64,000 nucleotides of DNA, taken from positions 186,001-250,000 of the forward strand of contig LJHR01000035.1 in NCBI GenBank assembly GCA_001296005.1. Reading direction: 5' to 3'. Origin of the DNA: an alpha proteobacterium AAP38 (GTDB lineage Bacteria; Pseudomonadota; Alphaproteobacteria; Azospirillales; Azospirillaceae). The position numbers and the translations under genes were made by a program. The notes under the pieces are model-generated. The model saw only the letters and a program-made list of their open reading frames with translations. It ran no database searches and was not told the origin of the DNA. Below, in pieces: positions 25,744 through 38,529 of the stretch. Every line of letters begins with the position of its first letter. Positions within the stretch are counted from its first letter, which is position 1.

Positions 25744-27066
25744 TCACAGCATCAGGGTGATCGGGTCTTCGATCAGGCCCTTCAGCAGCTTCAGGAACTC
25801 TGCACCCACAGCACCGTCCACCGAGCGATGGTCGACGGTCAGGGTCAGGGACATGACGGTGGCGATGGCCAGCGCGTCGCCCTTGACCACGGGGCGCTTT
25901 TCACCCGCACCGACCGACAGGATGCAGCTCTGCGGCGGGTTGATGATGGAGGTGAAGCTCTTGATGCCGAACATGCCCAGGTTGGACACAGAGAAGGTGC
26001 CACCCTGGAACTCTTCCGGCTTCAGCTTGCCTTCCTTGGCCTTCTTCGCCAGTTCCTTGACCTCGGCGGAGATGGTGGCCAGGCCCTTGCGGTCGGCATT
26101 CTTCACGATCGGGGTGATCAGACCGCCATCGGTGGAAACGGCGACGGAGACGTCGACATTCTCATACTGAAGAATGCCATCCTCGTGCCAGGACACATTG
26201 GCCGCCGGGTACTTGGCCAGCGCAATGGCCACCGCCTTCACCACGAAGTCGTTGACGGAGATCTTCTCCCCCGACTTCGCGTTCAGTTCGGCGCGCAGCT
26301 TCAACAGATTGTCGATCTCGCAATCAACAGCCAGACCAAAGTGCGGGATGGTCTGCCAGGCTTCGGTCAGGCGCTTGGCGATGGTCTTGCGCATGCCGCT
26401 GTTGGGCAGAACCTTGTACTTCATGCCCAGCTTGTCGGCGAGTGCCTTGGCGTCCACACCCTTCGGCGCAGCGGCCACCGGCGCCGGGGCGACGGCGGGA
26501 GCAGCGGCAGCGGGGGCAGCAGCCGGTGCAGCAGCGGCGGCCTTGGGCGCACCACCCTTCAAGGCGGCTTCCACATCGGCCTTCACCACGCGGCCATGCG
26601 GACCGGTGCCGGCAACGCCCGACAGGTCCAGACCGCTCTGCGCCGCCATGCGGCGGGCCAGCGGGCTGGCGAACACGCGGTCACCATGGGCTGCGGCGGC
26701 AGGTGCCGCTGCAACCGGGGCCGGGACCGTAGCAACCGCCGGGGCGGAGGCAGCAGCCGGGGCAGCGGCGGGAGCCGGTGCCGCAGCTTCCTTGGGCGCG
26801 CCGGACAGGGCGGATGCATCCTCCCCATCTTCCAGGATGATGGCGATGCGGGTATTCACCGCCACGCCCTCGGTCCCTTCGGCCACCAGGATCTTGCCCA
26901 GCGTACCTTCGTCAACGGCCTCCACTTCCATGGTGGCTTTGTCGGTTTCGATCTCGGCCAGCACATCGCCGGACTTGACCTTATCGCCTTCCTTTTTCAC
27001 CCACTTCGCCAGCTTGCCTTCCGTCATGGTCGGCGACAGCGCGGGCATCAGGATATCAACGGGCAT
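25744..27066 (-). CDS. aceF: Pyruvate dehydrogenase E2, dihydrolipoamide acetyltransferase
   Basis: Encodes 440 residues. One lipoyl domain (1-77) carries the lipoylated lysine K43 in [10 protein letters not shown]. An alanine/proline linker leads to the E1/E3-binding domain (about 131-168; SPLARRMAAQSGLDLSGVAG), another Ala-rich linker, and the catalytic domain (about 208-440) with the DHRSVDGAVGAEFL active-site histidine motif. It transfers acetyl groups to CoA and is the core of the complex. The start at 27066 is chosen because GGGAGG precedes it and family members begin [14 protein letters not shown]; the longer frame to 27195 overlaps pdhB. Confidence 0.96.
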   Translation of the reverse strand: MPVDILMPALSPTMTEGKLAKWVKKEGDKVKSGDVLAEIETDKATMEVEAVDEGTLGKILVAEGTEGVAVNTRIAIILEDGEDASALSGAPKEAAAPAPAAAPAAASAPAVATVPAPVAAAPAAAAHGDRVFASPLARRMAAQSGLDLSGVAGTGPHGRVVKADVEAALKGGAPKAAAAAPAAAPAAAAPAVAPAPVAAAPKGVDAKALADKLGMKYKVLPNSGMRKTIAKRLTEAWQTIPHFGLAVDCEIDNLLKLRAELNAKSGEKISVNDFVVKAVAIALAKYPAANVSWHEDGILQYENVDVSVAVSTDGGLITPIVKNADRKGLATISAEVKELAKKAKEGKLKPEEFQGGTFSVSNLGMFGIKSFTSIINPPQSCILSVGAGEKRPVVKGDALAIATVMSLTLTVDHRSVDGAVGAEFLKLLKGLIEDPITLML

Positions 27067-27086
27067 CTTAAGAGCCTCCCTTTGCC

Positions 27087-28451
27087 TTATTTGCGGTAGG
27101 TGACGGATTTGACGGCGGCCACGACATCGTCGGGCTGCGGCAGGGCCAGCTTTTCCAGGTTGGCCGCATAGGGCAGCGGCACATCCTTGGCGCAAACGCG
27201 GACCACCGGCGCATCCAGATAATCGAAGGCGTGTTCCATCATGACCGCGGCCATTTCGGAACCGATACCAGCGAAGGGCCAGCTTTCCTCGACCGAGACC
27301 AGACGGTTGGTCTTCTTCACGCTCTCGACAATGGTGTCGATATCCAGCGGACGAATGGAGCGCAGGTTGATGACCTCCGCACTGATCCCCTCGGCGGCCA
27401 GCTTCTCGGCGGCAGCCAGGGCATGGCCGACACAGATGGAGTAGGCGACGATGGTCACGTCGGTGCCCGCCCGCTCGATCTTCGCCTTGCCAATGGGCAG
27501 GATGAAGTCGGGATCGGTCGGAACCTCGAAGCTGTGACCATAGAGAATCTCATTCTCCAGGAACACGACCGGGTTCGGATCGCGGATGGCAGCGCGCATC
27601 AGGCCCTTGGCGTCGGCGGCGCTGTAAGGCGCCAGAACCTTCAGGCCCGGTACATGGGCGTACCAGGAGGCGTAGCACTGGCTGTGCTGCGCGCCGACGC
27701 GGGCGGCGGCACCATTGGGGCCACGGAACACGATGGGGCAACCCATCTGACCGCCCGACATGTACAGCGTCTTGGCGGCAGAATTGATGATGTGATCGAT
27801 GGCCTGCATTGAGAAGTTCATGGTCATGAACTCCACAATCGGGCGCAAGCCCCCGAACGCGGCACCCACGGCCAGACCGGCAAAGCCATGTTCGGTGATC
27901 GGCGTGTCGATGACGCGCTTTTCACCGAATTCCTGCAAAAGGCCCTGGGAGATCTTGTAGGCGCCCTGGTATTCGGCGACCTCTTCACCCATCAGCAACA
28001 CGGTCTCGTCGCGGCGCATTTCGGCGGCCATGCCCTCACGCAGGGCCTCGCGCACCGTCATGGTCTGCGTCGACTTGTACCAGTGATCCTCATCCGACGC
28101 AGCCGGGACCGCCTTCGGGGCCGGAGCAGCCGCAACCGGGGCGGCGGCCACGGGGGCCGGAGCCGGTGCAGCAGCGGCAGGCGCCGGTGCAGCAGCCGGG
28201 GCGGCGGCTTCATCCTCACCGCGGATGCTGGCGATGGGGGTGTTCACGGCGACATTCTCAGTACCCTCGGGCACCAGAATCTCGGTCAGCGTACCCTCAT
28301 CGACGGCTTCCACTTCCATGGTGGCCTTGTCGGTCTCAATCTCGGCCAGCACTTCACCGCTCTTCACGGTGTCGCCTACCTTCTTCAGCCACTTGGCCAG
28401 CTTGCCTTCCGTCATGGTCGGCGACAGGGCCGGCATCAGAACCTGTACCAT
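27087..28451 (-). CDS. pdhB: Pyruvate dehydrogenase E1 beta with N-terminal lipoyl domain
   Basis: Encodes 454 residues. Unlike most E1-beta chains it begins with a lipoyl domain (1-77, K42 in [10 protein letters not shown]), followed by an Ala/Pro-rich linker (80-125) and the transketolase-like E1-beta body (about 130-454; [36 protein letters not shown]). This fusion is known in alphaproteobacteria. It forms the thiamine-diphosphate-dependent heterotetramer with PdhA. It sits 26 bases after pdhA and 20 bases before aceF. Confidence 0.96.
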   Translation of the reverse strand: MVQVLMPALSPTMTEGKLAKWLKKVGDTVKSGEVLAEIETDKATMEVEAVDEGTLTEILVPEGTENVAVNTPIASIRGEDEAAAPAAAPAPAAAAPAPAPVAAAPVAAAPAPKAVPAASDEDHWYKSTQTMTVREALREGMAAEMRRDETVLLMGEEVAEYQGAYKISQGLLQEFGEKRVIDTPITEHGFAGLAVGAAFGGLRPIVEFMTMNFSMQAIDHIINSAAKTLYMSGGQMGCPIVFRGPNGAAARVGAQHSQCYASWYAHVPGLKVLAPYSAADAKGLMRAAIRDPNPVVFLENEILYGHSFEVPTDPDFILPIGKAKIERAGTDVTIVAYSICVGHALAAAEKLAAEGISAEVINLRSIRPLDIDTIVESVKKTNRLVSVEESWPFAGIGSEMAAVMMEHAFDYLDAPVVRVCAKDVPLPYAANLEKLALPQPDDVVAAVKSVTYRK

Positions 28452-28477
28452 CTCTCAAATCCTCCGCTGCGGCCTGA

Positions 28478-29494
28478 TCAGGCTTCGACCAGAACGTCCG
28501 TCCACAGTTCGGACGGATCGGGCTCGGGGCTGGTGGTGGCGAATTCGGCCGCGTCGGTGACGATATCCTTCACCTCGCGGTCGATCACCTTCAAGGCTTC
28601 CTCGTCGGTGATGCCCTGGTCCAGCAGCAGCTTCTTCAGATTGTCGATCGGATCGCTTTCCGACCGCATCTTGTTGACCTCTTCCTTGGTCCGGTACTTG
28701 GCCGGATCGGACATGGAATGGCCGCGATAGCGGTAGGTCTTCATTTCCAGGATGACAGGGCCATTGCCGGCGCGGATATGGGCGATGGCCTTGTCAGCCG
28801 CCGCCTTCACCTCCAGCACGTCCATGCCGTTCACCTGATAGCCCGGAATGCCATAGGCGCTGCCGCGCTCAAACAGCTCACCGGCAGACGCGCGGGCCTG
28901 GGCGGTGCCCATGGCGTACTTGTTGTTCTCGATGACGAACAGGGTCGGCAGCTTCCACAGCGCGGCCATATTGAACGTCTCGTACACCTGGCCCTGGTTG
29001 ATGGCGCCGTCGCCCATGTAGCAGGCGTTCAGGCCGCCATCGCCCAGATACTTGTGCGCAAAGCCCAGGCCGGCGCCGATCGGCACCTGTGCGGCGACGA
29101 TGCCATGGCCGCCGTAGAAACGCTTCTCACGGCTGAACATGTGCATCGAGCCGCCCTTGCCCTTGGAATAACCACCGGCGCGGCCCGTCAGTTCGGCCAT
29201 GACGCCCCGGCTTTCCATGCCGCAGGCCAGCATATGGCCGTGATCGCGGTAGGAGGTGATGACGCTGTCGCCTTCACGCATCGCGGCCTGGATACCGACG
29301 ACGACGGCTTCCTGACCGATATAGAGGTGGCAGAAACCACCGATCAGGCCCATGCCGTACAGTTGCCCCGCCTTTTCTTCAAAACGGCGGATCAACAGCA
29401 TTTCGCGGTAATAGCGGATAAGCTCGTCCTTGCTCGGCAAGGCCGGGGCCGCGGGGGCCGCTGTACGGGTGCTGCGGCGCTTGGTGACTGCCAC
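28478..29494 (-). CDS. pdhA: Pyruvate dehydrogenase E1 alpha
   Basis: Encodes 338 residues of the thiamine-diphosphate-binding E1 alpha subunit, which decarboxylates pyruvate. The TPP motif is GDGAINQGQVYETFNMAALW; the phosphorylation-loop region YRYRGHSMSDP is present. A basic, Ala/Pro-rich N-terminal extension (1-20) precedes the core. It is first in the pdhA-pdhB-aceF block; its upstream region (29495-29662) carries a half site similar to the palindrome upstream of gap. Confidence 0.96.
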   Translation of the reverse strand: MAVTKRRSTRTAAPAAPALPSKDELIRYYREMLLIRRFEEKAGQLYGMGLIGGFCHLYIGQEAVVVGIQAAMREGDSVITSYRDHGHMLACGMESRGVMAELTGRAGGYSKGKGGSMHMFSREKRFYGGHGIVAAQVPIGAGLGFAHKYLGDGGLNACYMGDGAINQGQVYETFNMAALWKLPTLFVIENNKYAMGTAQARASAGELFERGSAYGIPGYQVNGMDVLEVKAAADKAIAHIRAGNGPVILEMKTYRYRGHSMSDPAKYRTKEEVNKMRSESDPIDNLKKLLLDQGITDEEALKVIDREVKDIVTDAAEFATTSPEPDPSELWTDVLVEA

Positions 29495-29662
29495 GGGCTC
29501 CTCCCAGGGATGGGGGTTGCGGAATAGCGTGATCGCTGTGCGATGCGATAAGAGGTATCGCCACTATCCGCGGAGCGCAAGGAGTGTGCAGTGCAAAAGA
29601 TTGTTTTACTTGAGAAAATCAGCGTTAACCTGAATTAGGCTAATCGCCTTGTTTTCAGCAAC

Positions 29663-30034
29663 TTACCGACCTTGGTCGGGATTGCCCTGCGTGGACTGCG
29701 TGGCAGAGCGTCGCGGAAGGAGGATTACCATATCGTCAGGGTGCGACTGGTTCAGGACGGCGCGCGCCCGCTCTTCCAGAAGGTCGGGGTCCAGATTGTC
29801 GGGGCGCAGCAGGCTGGCCCGGCGCTCCATCTCCTCCCTCTCCCCGCGCACCTGATCCAGGGTGGATTGTGCGCGCGCAACCTCGCTTTGCAGGTGCGTC
29901 AGGGCCACAAGGCCGCGATCACCATGCACCGTGTGATAGGCGAAATAGGCCACCACGGACACGCCGATCATCGGCCCGACAACCTGTCGGACGGTACGGC
30001 CAAGGGCGGAGCGGAGGGTGCGGATCGTCGTCAT
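29663..30034 (-). CDS. ftsB: Septum formation initiator FtsB/DivIC family protein
   Basis: Encodes 123 residues. A single transmembrane segment (about 19-36) is followed by a coiled coil (about 45-75; LTHLQSEVARAQSTLDQVRG) and a short periplasmic tail containing LDPDLLEERARAVLN. This matches FtsB, which links FtsL and FtsQ in the division complex. Position between eno and pdhA is the usual one in this order. Confidence 0.88.
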   Translation of the reverse strand: MTTIRTLRSALGRTVRQVVGPMIGVSVVAYFAYHTVHGDRGLVALTHLQSEVARAQSTLDQVRGEREEMERRASLLRPDNLDPDLLEERARAVLNQSHPDDMVILLPRRSATQSTQGNPDQGR

Positions 30035-30151
30035 GGCCGGATGGAATCACAGCCCGAGTCGCGCGGTCAATGACAAAGGTGGAAACGCGACGAAAAATCA
30101 CGCTGAATCAGATGGGTATGCCCGAAAGGGATAAACCTTGCCCGCCGGAAA

Positions 30152-30186
30152 ACAAAAAAGGGCGGCCCCATGGGACCGCCCTTTCG
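30152..30186 (-). terminator. Terminator of eno
   Basis: On the minus strand a stem GGGCGGTCC/GGCCGCCC is followed by six T and GTTTT, 23 bases after the eno stop. Confidence 0.88.
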
Positions 30187-30208
30187 CAACTCTGCAACCG
30201 ACTATCGA

Positions 30209-31594
<1,386 letters not shown>

Positions 31595-32257
31595 CTACCC
31601 CGCAGTGCCCGAAGGTTCAGCGGGCCTCGTCCCACCGATGGGGATGGTCATGGGAAGCTGCCGCTTCGCCCCCTGCACGCCTGCATAGAAGGCGGAAAGC
31701 AAGGCGAAATCAGCCTCCAGGCTCTCTGTCGTCTCCAGCGGTTCGCCGATACGGATCGTGTGGGTCGCATAATCCAGCGCGACAGGTATGATCGGAACGC
31801 CGGCCTGTCGCGCAATTTGCCAGAAGCCCGTCTTCCATCCGGCCCCCGGTTTGGGGTTGCGCGTCCCCTCCGGCGCGACGCCGACCACCATCTTTTCCGC
31901 CCCCTCAATGGCGGCCACGCAATCACCCACCACCCCATGCGCCGACCGGCGATCCACCGGCAGCACATCGCACCAGCGCATGATGGGACCCAGCGGACCC
32001 CAGAAAAGAGTGTGCTTGCCCAGGATATGGATGCGCAGGTCGGTGGCCAGGATGGTGGCCATGGCAACGAAGAAATCATAGTTGGAAGTATGGGGTGCCC
32101 CGATCACCACGAACTTTTCCAAATTCGGAAAGGCGCCCGCAATACGCCAGCCCAGCAGGCGCAGACCCATACGACCGATAAAACGGGAAATCGGGCCGCC
32201 CCGCCGGTCATTGCGGGGGCCCAGGGACGGAACGGACATGGATTGCGTCTTCCTCAC
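31595..32257 (-). CDS. Lysophospholipid acyltransferase family protein
   Basis: Encodes 220 residues of the PlsC-like superfamily. The catalytic HX4D motif is H56-TSNY-D61, and the substrate-phosphate motif EGTR is at 130-133. A hydrophobic N-terminal segment (about 24-52) suggests membrane association. Acceptor lipid is unknown; one of the glycerophosphate or ornithine-lipid type acylations is possible. It lies between kdsA and eno on the same strand. Confidence 0.88.
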   Translation of the reverse strand: MRKTQSMSVPSLGPRNDRRGGPISRFIGRMGLRLLGWRIAGAFPNLEKFVVIGAPHTSNYDFFVAMATILATDLRIHILGKHTLFWGPLGPIMRWCDVLPVDRRSAHGVVGDCVAAIEGAEKMVVGVAPEGTRNPKPGAGWKTGFWQIARQAGVPIIPVALDYATHTIRIGEPLETTESLEADFALLSAFYAGVQGAKRQLPMTIPIGGTRPAEPSGTAG

Positions 32258-32340
32258 ACCACCGGCGGGGTTGCAGGCCCCGCCTTTCGTTATAAGCCGA
32301 TGGTGGGCAAAGGCCGGTACTTTGTCAAAGGTGCGGAAGG

Positions 32341-33177
32341 TCAGATGCTGACCGGGTTCGCCTTGGCAACGCGGTCAAAGGCGAGAAGCGTGGACAGCAC
32401 GCCTTCCATCTGGTCCAGCGGCACCATGTTGGGACCGTCGCTGGGGGCGCAATCGGGGTTCTCGTGCGTCTCCATGAAAACCGCCGCCACACCGATGGCG
32501 ATGGCCGCACGGGCCAGGACGGGCACGAATTCGCGCTGACCACCGCTGCTGCTGCCCTGCCCGCCCGGCTGCTGTACCGAGTGGGTGGCGTCATAGACAA
32601 CGGGGTAACCGGTCTGCGCCATGATGGGCAGGGAGCGCATGTCGCTGACCAGCGTGTTGTAGCCGAAGCTGGCCCCGCGTTCGCACAGCAGGATGTTGTG
32701 ATTGCCGGTGGACGCGATCTTGGCGGCGACATTCTTCATGTCCCACGGCGCCAGGAACTGCCCCTTCTTCACATTGATGGGCTTGCCCGTCTCACCGGCG
32801 GCCAGCAACAGGTCCGTCTGCCGGCACAGGAAAGCGGGGATCTGCAATACGTCCACGACCTCTGCCACCGGCGCGCATTGGTCGGCCGTATGAATGTCGG
32901 TCAGGACGGGGCAGCCGAACGTATCGCGGATATCGGCCAGGATGGGCAGCGACTGGTCCATGCCCAGGCCGCGCTGCGCGCTGACCGAGGTGCGGTTGGC
33001 CTTATCAAAGCTGGTCTTGTAGATCAGGCCGATACCCAGCTTGGCGGTCAGTTCCGATAGTGCCCCCGCCATGGCAAAGGCATGGTCGCGGCTTTCCAGC
33101 TGACACGGGCCGGCAATGAGGGTGAAGGGCCGGTCATTGGCAATAGACAGCGGGCCGACATTAACGGTGCGGATCAT
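32341..33177 (-). CDS. kdsA: 3-deoxy-8-phosphooctulonate (KDO-8-P) synthase
   Basis: Encodes 278 residues that condense phosphoenolpyruvate with arabinose-5-phosphate for the KDO sugar of lipopolysaccharide, so the organism has a Gram-negative outer membrane. Motifs: IAGPCQLES near 21-29, [11 protein letters not shown] near 54-64, and [16 protein letters not shown]. The metal-ligand-type cysteine in AGPCQ is typical of this family. It follows pyrG, with a terminator between. Confidence 0.96.
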   Translation of the reverse strand: MIRTVNVGPLSIANDRPFTLIAGPCQLESRDHAFAMAGALSELTAKLGIGLIYKTSFDKANRTSVSAQRGLGMDQSLPILADIRDTFGCPVLTDIHTADQCAPVAEVVDVLQIPAFLCRQTDLLLAAGETGKPINVKKGQFLAPWDMKNVAAKIASTGNHNILLCERGASFGYNTLVSDMRSLPIMAQTGYPVVYDATHSVQQPGGQGSSSGGQREFVPVLARAAIAIGVAAVFMETHENPDCAPSDGPNMVPLDQMEGVLSTLLAFDRVAKANPVSI

Positions 33178-33219
33178 GGCATGCTCCTTTACGCCGCCAT
33201 ATGGGCAGGCGGGGGCCGG

Positions 33220-33266
33220 AAATAAAGAAGGCCGGGGAAGGTTTGCACCTGCCCCGGCCTTTCACG
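33220..33266 (-). terminator. Terminator of pyrG
   Basis: On the minus strand GGCCGGGG (33252-33259) pairs with CCCCGGCC (33230-33237), followed by TTCTTTATTT. Confidence 0.8.
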
Positions 33267-33276
33267 TCCTATCCGA

Positions 33277-34911
<1,635 letters not shown>

Positions 34912-35015
34912 CTAACCTTCGCCAAGCATGCCAACAGGTTGGGTCCATCCGGCCCAATCCTTGTCGAGATTTCACATCGGGGCACGGATGCCCATTCCAC
35001 CATATTCACGCCCTA

Positions 35016-35047
35016 ACGGAAAGAGGCGGCATGTCTGCCGCCTCTCG
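35016..35047 (-). terminator. Terminator of secG
   Basis: GAGGCGGC (35023-35030) pairs with GCCGCCTC (35037-35044); on the minus strand it is followed by TTTCCGTT. Confidence 0.75.
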
Positions 35048-35076
35048 CCATATTACGGGCCTGTCGCCGAAGTGCC

Positions 35077-35403
35077 TTACTGGCCGACGGGGACCGTCGG
35101 CTTGGCCGGCTCGGCGGGCGCCGCCGGAGCCTCGGTGCCGGGAGCCGGCACCTTGTCGAAAATGCTCTTCTGGCTGCTGCCCGTGCCGGCCAGGATGGCC
35201 AGGATCAGGCTGGTGCAGAAGAACAGGGCCGCCAGGATGGCGGTGGTCCGGGTCAACAGGTTGGCGCTGCCGCGGGCGGTCATGAAACCACCCATGGTGC
35301 CGCCACCGACACCCAGGCCGCCGCCTTCCGACTTCTGCACCAGAACCACGCCGATCAACGCCAGCGTGATCAGCAGATGCACGACCAGGACTACCTCTTG
35401 CAT
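35077..35403 (-). CDS. secG: Preprotein translocase subunit SecG
   Basis: Encodes 108 residues from the ATG at 35403, which fits the family start MQEVVLVVHLLITLALIGVVL; an ATG 7 codons upstream is possible. Two transmembrane segments (about 3-22 and 49-70) flank the conserved KSEGGGLG loop. An Ala/Pro-rich tail ends the chain. It is part of SecYEG in the inner membrane. Confidence 0.93.
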   Translation of the reverse strand: MQEVVLVVHLLITLALIGVVLVQKSEGGGLGVGGGTMGGFMTARGSANLLTRTTAILAALFFCTSLILAILAGTGSSQKSIFDKVPAPGTEAPAAPAEPAKPTVPVGQ

Positions 35404-35594
35404 CCCAACAATCCCTGCAACCAATTGGAACGGACCTTCGGGAACCCGCGGCCCTTGACCAGTAGCAAATGGCGCATCACGCGCCCAAACGCAAGGCCGC
35501 CCGCTTCCCGTTTCAGGGGGAAGCGGGAAGCACCCGCGTCATGTAACCGTCACGCTTATTAACCGGTCGTGCGGCTGGGCGCCATAGCGAAGTC

Positions 35595-36350
35595 TCAAGG
35601 GCAGGCTTGCGCGATGGCCCAGAAATCATCCGCCTTCAGGCTGGCACCCCCGACCAGGGCGCCATCAACATCGGCAAGCCTAAGGATTTCAGCGGCATTG
35701 GACGGCTTCACCGAGCCGCCATACAGGATGCGGACCGCACCGGGATCGGTGACCAGACCCGACAGCTTTTCGCGGATCATGCCGTGCATGGCTGCAATGT
35801 CGGCCAGGGTCGGGGTGCGTCCGGTGCCGATGGCCCAGACGGGCTCATAGGCGATGACGCTGTTGGACGCGGTCGCACCATCGGGAATCGAGCCTGTCAG
35901 TTGTTCGGCAACCACAGACTCCGCCTGACCTGCGTCACGCTGCGCCTCCGTCTCGCCCACACAGATGATGGCGGTCAGGCCGGCGCGCAGGGCGGCGGCG
36001 GCCTTCCCCTTGATGGTGGCGCTGCTCTCACCATGGTTGGTGCGGCGTTCGGAATGGCCGACAATGACAAAGGCCGCACCGGCATCGGCCAGCATTTCCG
36101 CCGCGATATCGCCGGTATGGGCACCCTGAACCTGGGCATGGCAATCCTGCCCACCAACGGCAACGGCGCTGCCGCTAACGGCCTGTGACACAGGACTGAT
36201 GATGGTGGCGGGCGGACAGACCAGAAGGTCGAATCGCGGATCGGCGGTGGGGCCGACGCGGGCAGCCAGATCGGCGGCCAGCGCAGCACCATCACTTTGC
36301 CGGCAATGCATTTTCCAATTGCCGGCGATCAGATAACGGCGAGCGGTCAT
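35595..36350 (-). CDS. tpiA: Triose-phosphate isomerase
   Basis: Encodes 251 residues interconverting dihydroxyacetone phosphate and glyceraldehyde 3-phosphate. The substrate lysine is in AGNWKMH, the catalytic histidine in GHSERR, and the catalytic glutamate in [11 protein letters not shown]; the phosphate loop is LYGGSVKP. The start at 36350 fits the family; a longer frame to 36485 would run into the divergent ppiD region. It is divergent from ppiD with 281 bases between, in which I see no further feature. Confidence 0.97.
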   Translation of the reverse strand: MTARRYLIAGNWKMHCRQSDGAALAADLAARVGPTADPRFDLLVCPPATIISPVSQAVSGSAVAVGGQDCHAQVQGAHTGDIAAEMLADAGAAFVIVGHSERRTNHGESSATIKGKAAAALRAGLTAIICVGETEAQRDAGQAESVVAEQLTGSIPDGATASNSVIAYEPVWAIGTGRTPTLADIAAMHGMIREKLSGLVTDPGAVRILYGGSVKPSNAAEILRLADVDGALVGGASLKADDFWAIAQACP

Positions 36351-36631
36351 TTCATCCTCTACTCTTCTTTTCACGGGGCCTTGTCTGCCGGGTTGTCCCC
36401 GGTCCGCCGGCCTTATGTGTAAGGAAACATTATGCGGGCCTGCCCCCGCTGTCCAAAAGGTCAGCGTTGTCATGGGCCGATGCACAAGACATGGCCCCTG
36501 CCCGCCCCCCGGACTTGCTCCCAGGGTGCCGCTTCCCTATGATGCCGCGCTTTCCGGGTTGTGGCCCGGCGGTGCCGTTCGCATTCCGGCGGGCGGCGCT
36601 GCACCAATTCGATGGAACCGCAAGCGTCCCC

Positions 36632-38524
36632 ATGCTCCAGATCATCCGCAGCACCGCCGGCTCCTGGGTCGTCAAGATCCTGTTCGTGGCCCTGATCATC
36701 AGCTTCGCTGTCTGGGGCATCGGTGATGTCACCAAGGGGGTGCAGACCGGCGTCGCCAAGGTCGGCGACCGCAGCATCACGCCCGTGGAACTGGATCAGG
36801 CCTACCGCGCCGAATTCAACCGCATGAAGCAGATGGTCGGCCCGGAATTCACCGAGGAGCAGGCCCGTCAGTTCGGCCTGCGCGACCGCGCGCTGGAACA
36901 GTTGATCCAGAAGGAACTGCTGGCGCTGGCCGCCGAAGACCTTGGTCTGCGCATTGCAGATGACACCGTGCGCGCAGAAGTGCTGAAGGTTCCAGCTTTC
37001 AAGGACAGTTTCGGCAATTTCGACGCCAACCTGATGCGCGCCCTGTTGCAGCAGAACGGCTTGACGGAAGCAGGCTTTGTTGAGGATGTGCGGTCCGACA
37101 TGGCCCGCAGCGATCTGATCGGCGCCGTCACTGCTGGCGCCAGCGCCTCCAAGACGCTGGCCGAAGCGCTGTTCCGGTACCGTTTCGAAGGCCGCACCTT
37201 TGAGGCCGTGACCATCCCGTTCAACGCCATGCCCGCCGCCCCGTCGCCCGATCAGGCGACGCTGGAAGCGTTCCACAAGGACAAAGCCGTACGCTATACC
37301 GCGCCCGAATACCGCACCTTGAACGTGGCACTGCTGGAAACAGCCGCCCTGACCAAGGATGTCGAGGTCACGGACGAGGCGCTGCGCGAATATTACGACG
37401 CCCATGCCGGTGACTATATCACCCCGGAAAAGCGCTCCATTGCGCAGGCCGTGTTCCCCAGCAAGGAAGCCGCCGACAAGGCCCTGGCCGCTGTGAATGG
37501 TGGCAAGAAGATTGAGGACGTGGCCAAGGAAGCGGGCGTCGAGGCGGTGACCTTGGACGATGTCCAGAAGGATGGCCTGCCCGCCGAACTGTCCGAACCC
37601 GCCTTCGCCGCCGCATCGGGCACGTCGGGCGGCCCCGTGGAAAGCGCCTTCGGCTTTCACATCTTCACCGTCACCAAGGTTCAGGCTGGTGGTGAACGCA
37701 AGCTGGAAGAGGTGAAGGACGAGGTTGCACAGAAGGTCCGCCAGGACAAGGCCCTGGAAAAGCTGTTCGAGCTGTCGACCAAGCTGGAAGACGAGTTGGC
37801 CGGCGGCACGCCCCTGGCCGAGGCTGCCCAGACCGTGGGTGCGCGGATCGTGAAGCTGGAGAAGGTCGACAGCCGTGGCGCCAATGCCGCCGGCGTTGCC
37901 CAGGGTGCTGACCTGCCTGCTATCGACAAGATCATCGCCTCGGGCTTCACCGTCGCGTCCGGCCAGACCGGCAGCGTGGAAGAGGCCGGGTCCGACGCCT
38001 TCTTTGCGGTGCAGGCCGAAGCCGTGTTCCCCGCCGCCCTGAAGCCACTGGACGAGGTCAAGTCGCTTGTTCTGGGTGATTGGCAGGCCGAGCAGAAGCA
38101 GATTGCCGCCCGTAAGAAGGCCGAGGAAGTTGCGACCAAGCTGAAGGCCGGCACGCAGGCCAAGGAAGCCGCATCCGGCATCCCCAGTGCCCTGGTTCAG
38201 AATGTCGATCCGCTGATGCGCGCCGGCGCCCCCAGCGCCGTCGTGCCCGCCGCCGCCCAGCAGACGCTGTTCAGTGGTGCTGTCGGCGATGTCGCCACGG
38301 GTGAAAAGCCGACGGGCGTGGTGGTGGTCAAGCTGACCGGCATCATCCCCGCCGACCCGGCCAACCCGATGGCAGCGGCACAGGTGACGCAGTTGGCCAA
38401 TGCCACGGGCCAGGCCATACAGGATGAACTGGTTCTCCAGTACCTGGCGGCCCTGCGCGCCCATTATGGCGTGACCATCAACCAGACCCTGATCAACCAG
38501 CTTTACCGCACCACGCAGGAGTAA
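36632..38524 (+). CDS. ppiD: PpiD/SurA-like periplasmic peptidyl-prolyl isomerase
   Basis: Encodes 630 residues. An N-terminal membrane anchor (about 12-34) starts MLQIIRSTAGSWVVKILFVA, followed by a SurA-N-like chaperone region (about 36-170), a parvulin PPIC domain (about 255-355; KRSIAQAVFPSKEAADKALA and SAFGFHIFTVTKV) and a further helical C-terminal region. It assists folding of outer-membrane and periplasmic proteins. The 36632 ATG is chosen for its family N-terminus; the open frame extends to 36467. trpE follows after 5 bases. Confidence 0.93.
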   Translation: MLQIIRSTAGSWVVKILFVALIISFAVWGIGDVTKGVQTGVAKVGDRSITPVELDQAYRAEFNRMKQMVGPEFTEEQARQFGLRDRALEQLIQKELLALAAEDLGLRIADDTVRAEVLKVPAFKDSFGNFDANLMRALLQQNGLTEAGFVEDVRSDMARSDLIGAVTAGASASKTLAEALFRYRFEGRTFEAVTIPFNAMPAAPSPDQATLEAFHKDKAVRYTAPEYRTLNVALLETAALTKDVEVTDEALREYYDAHAGDYITPEKRSIAQAVFPSKEAADKALAAVNGGKKIEDVAKEAGVEAVTLDDVQKDGLPAELSEPAFAAASGTSGGPVESAFGFHIFTVTKVQAGGERKLEEVKDEVAQKVRQDKALEKLFELSTKLEDELAGGTPLAEAAQTVGARIVKLEKVDSRGANAAGVAQGADLPAIDKIIASGFTVASGQTGSVEEAGSDAFFAVQAEAVFPAALKPLDEVKSLVLGDWQAEQKQIAARKKAEEVATKLKAGTQAKEAASGIPSALVQNVDPLMRAGAPSAVVPAAAQQTLFSGAVGDVATGEKPTGVVVVKLTGIIPADPANPMAAAQVTQLANATGQAIQDELVLQYLAALRAHYGVTINQTLINQLYRTTQE

Positions 38525-38529
38525 GTCCC

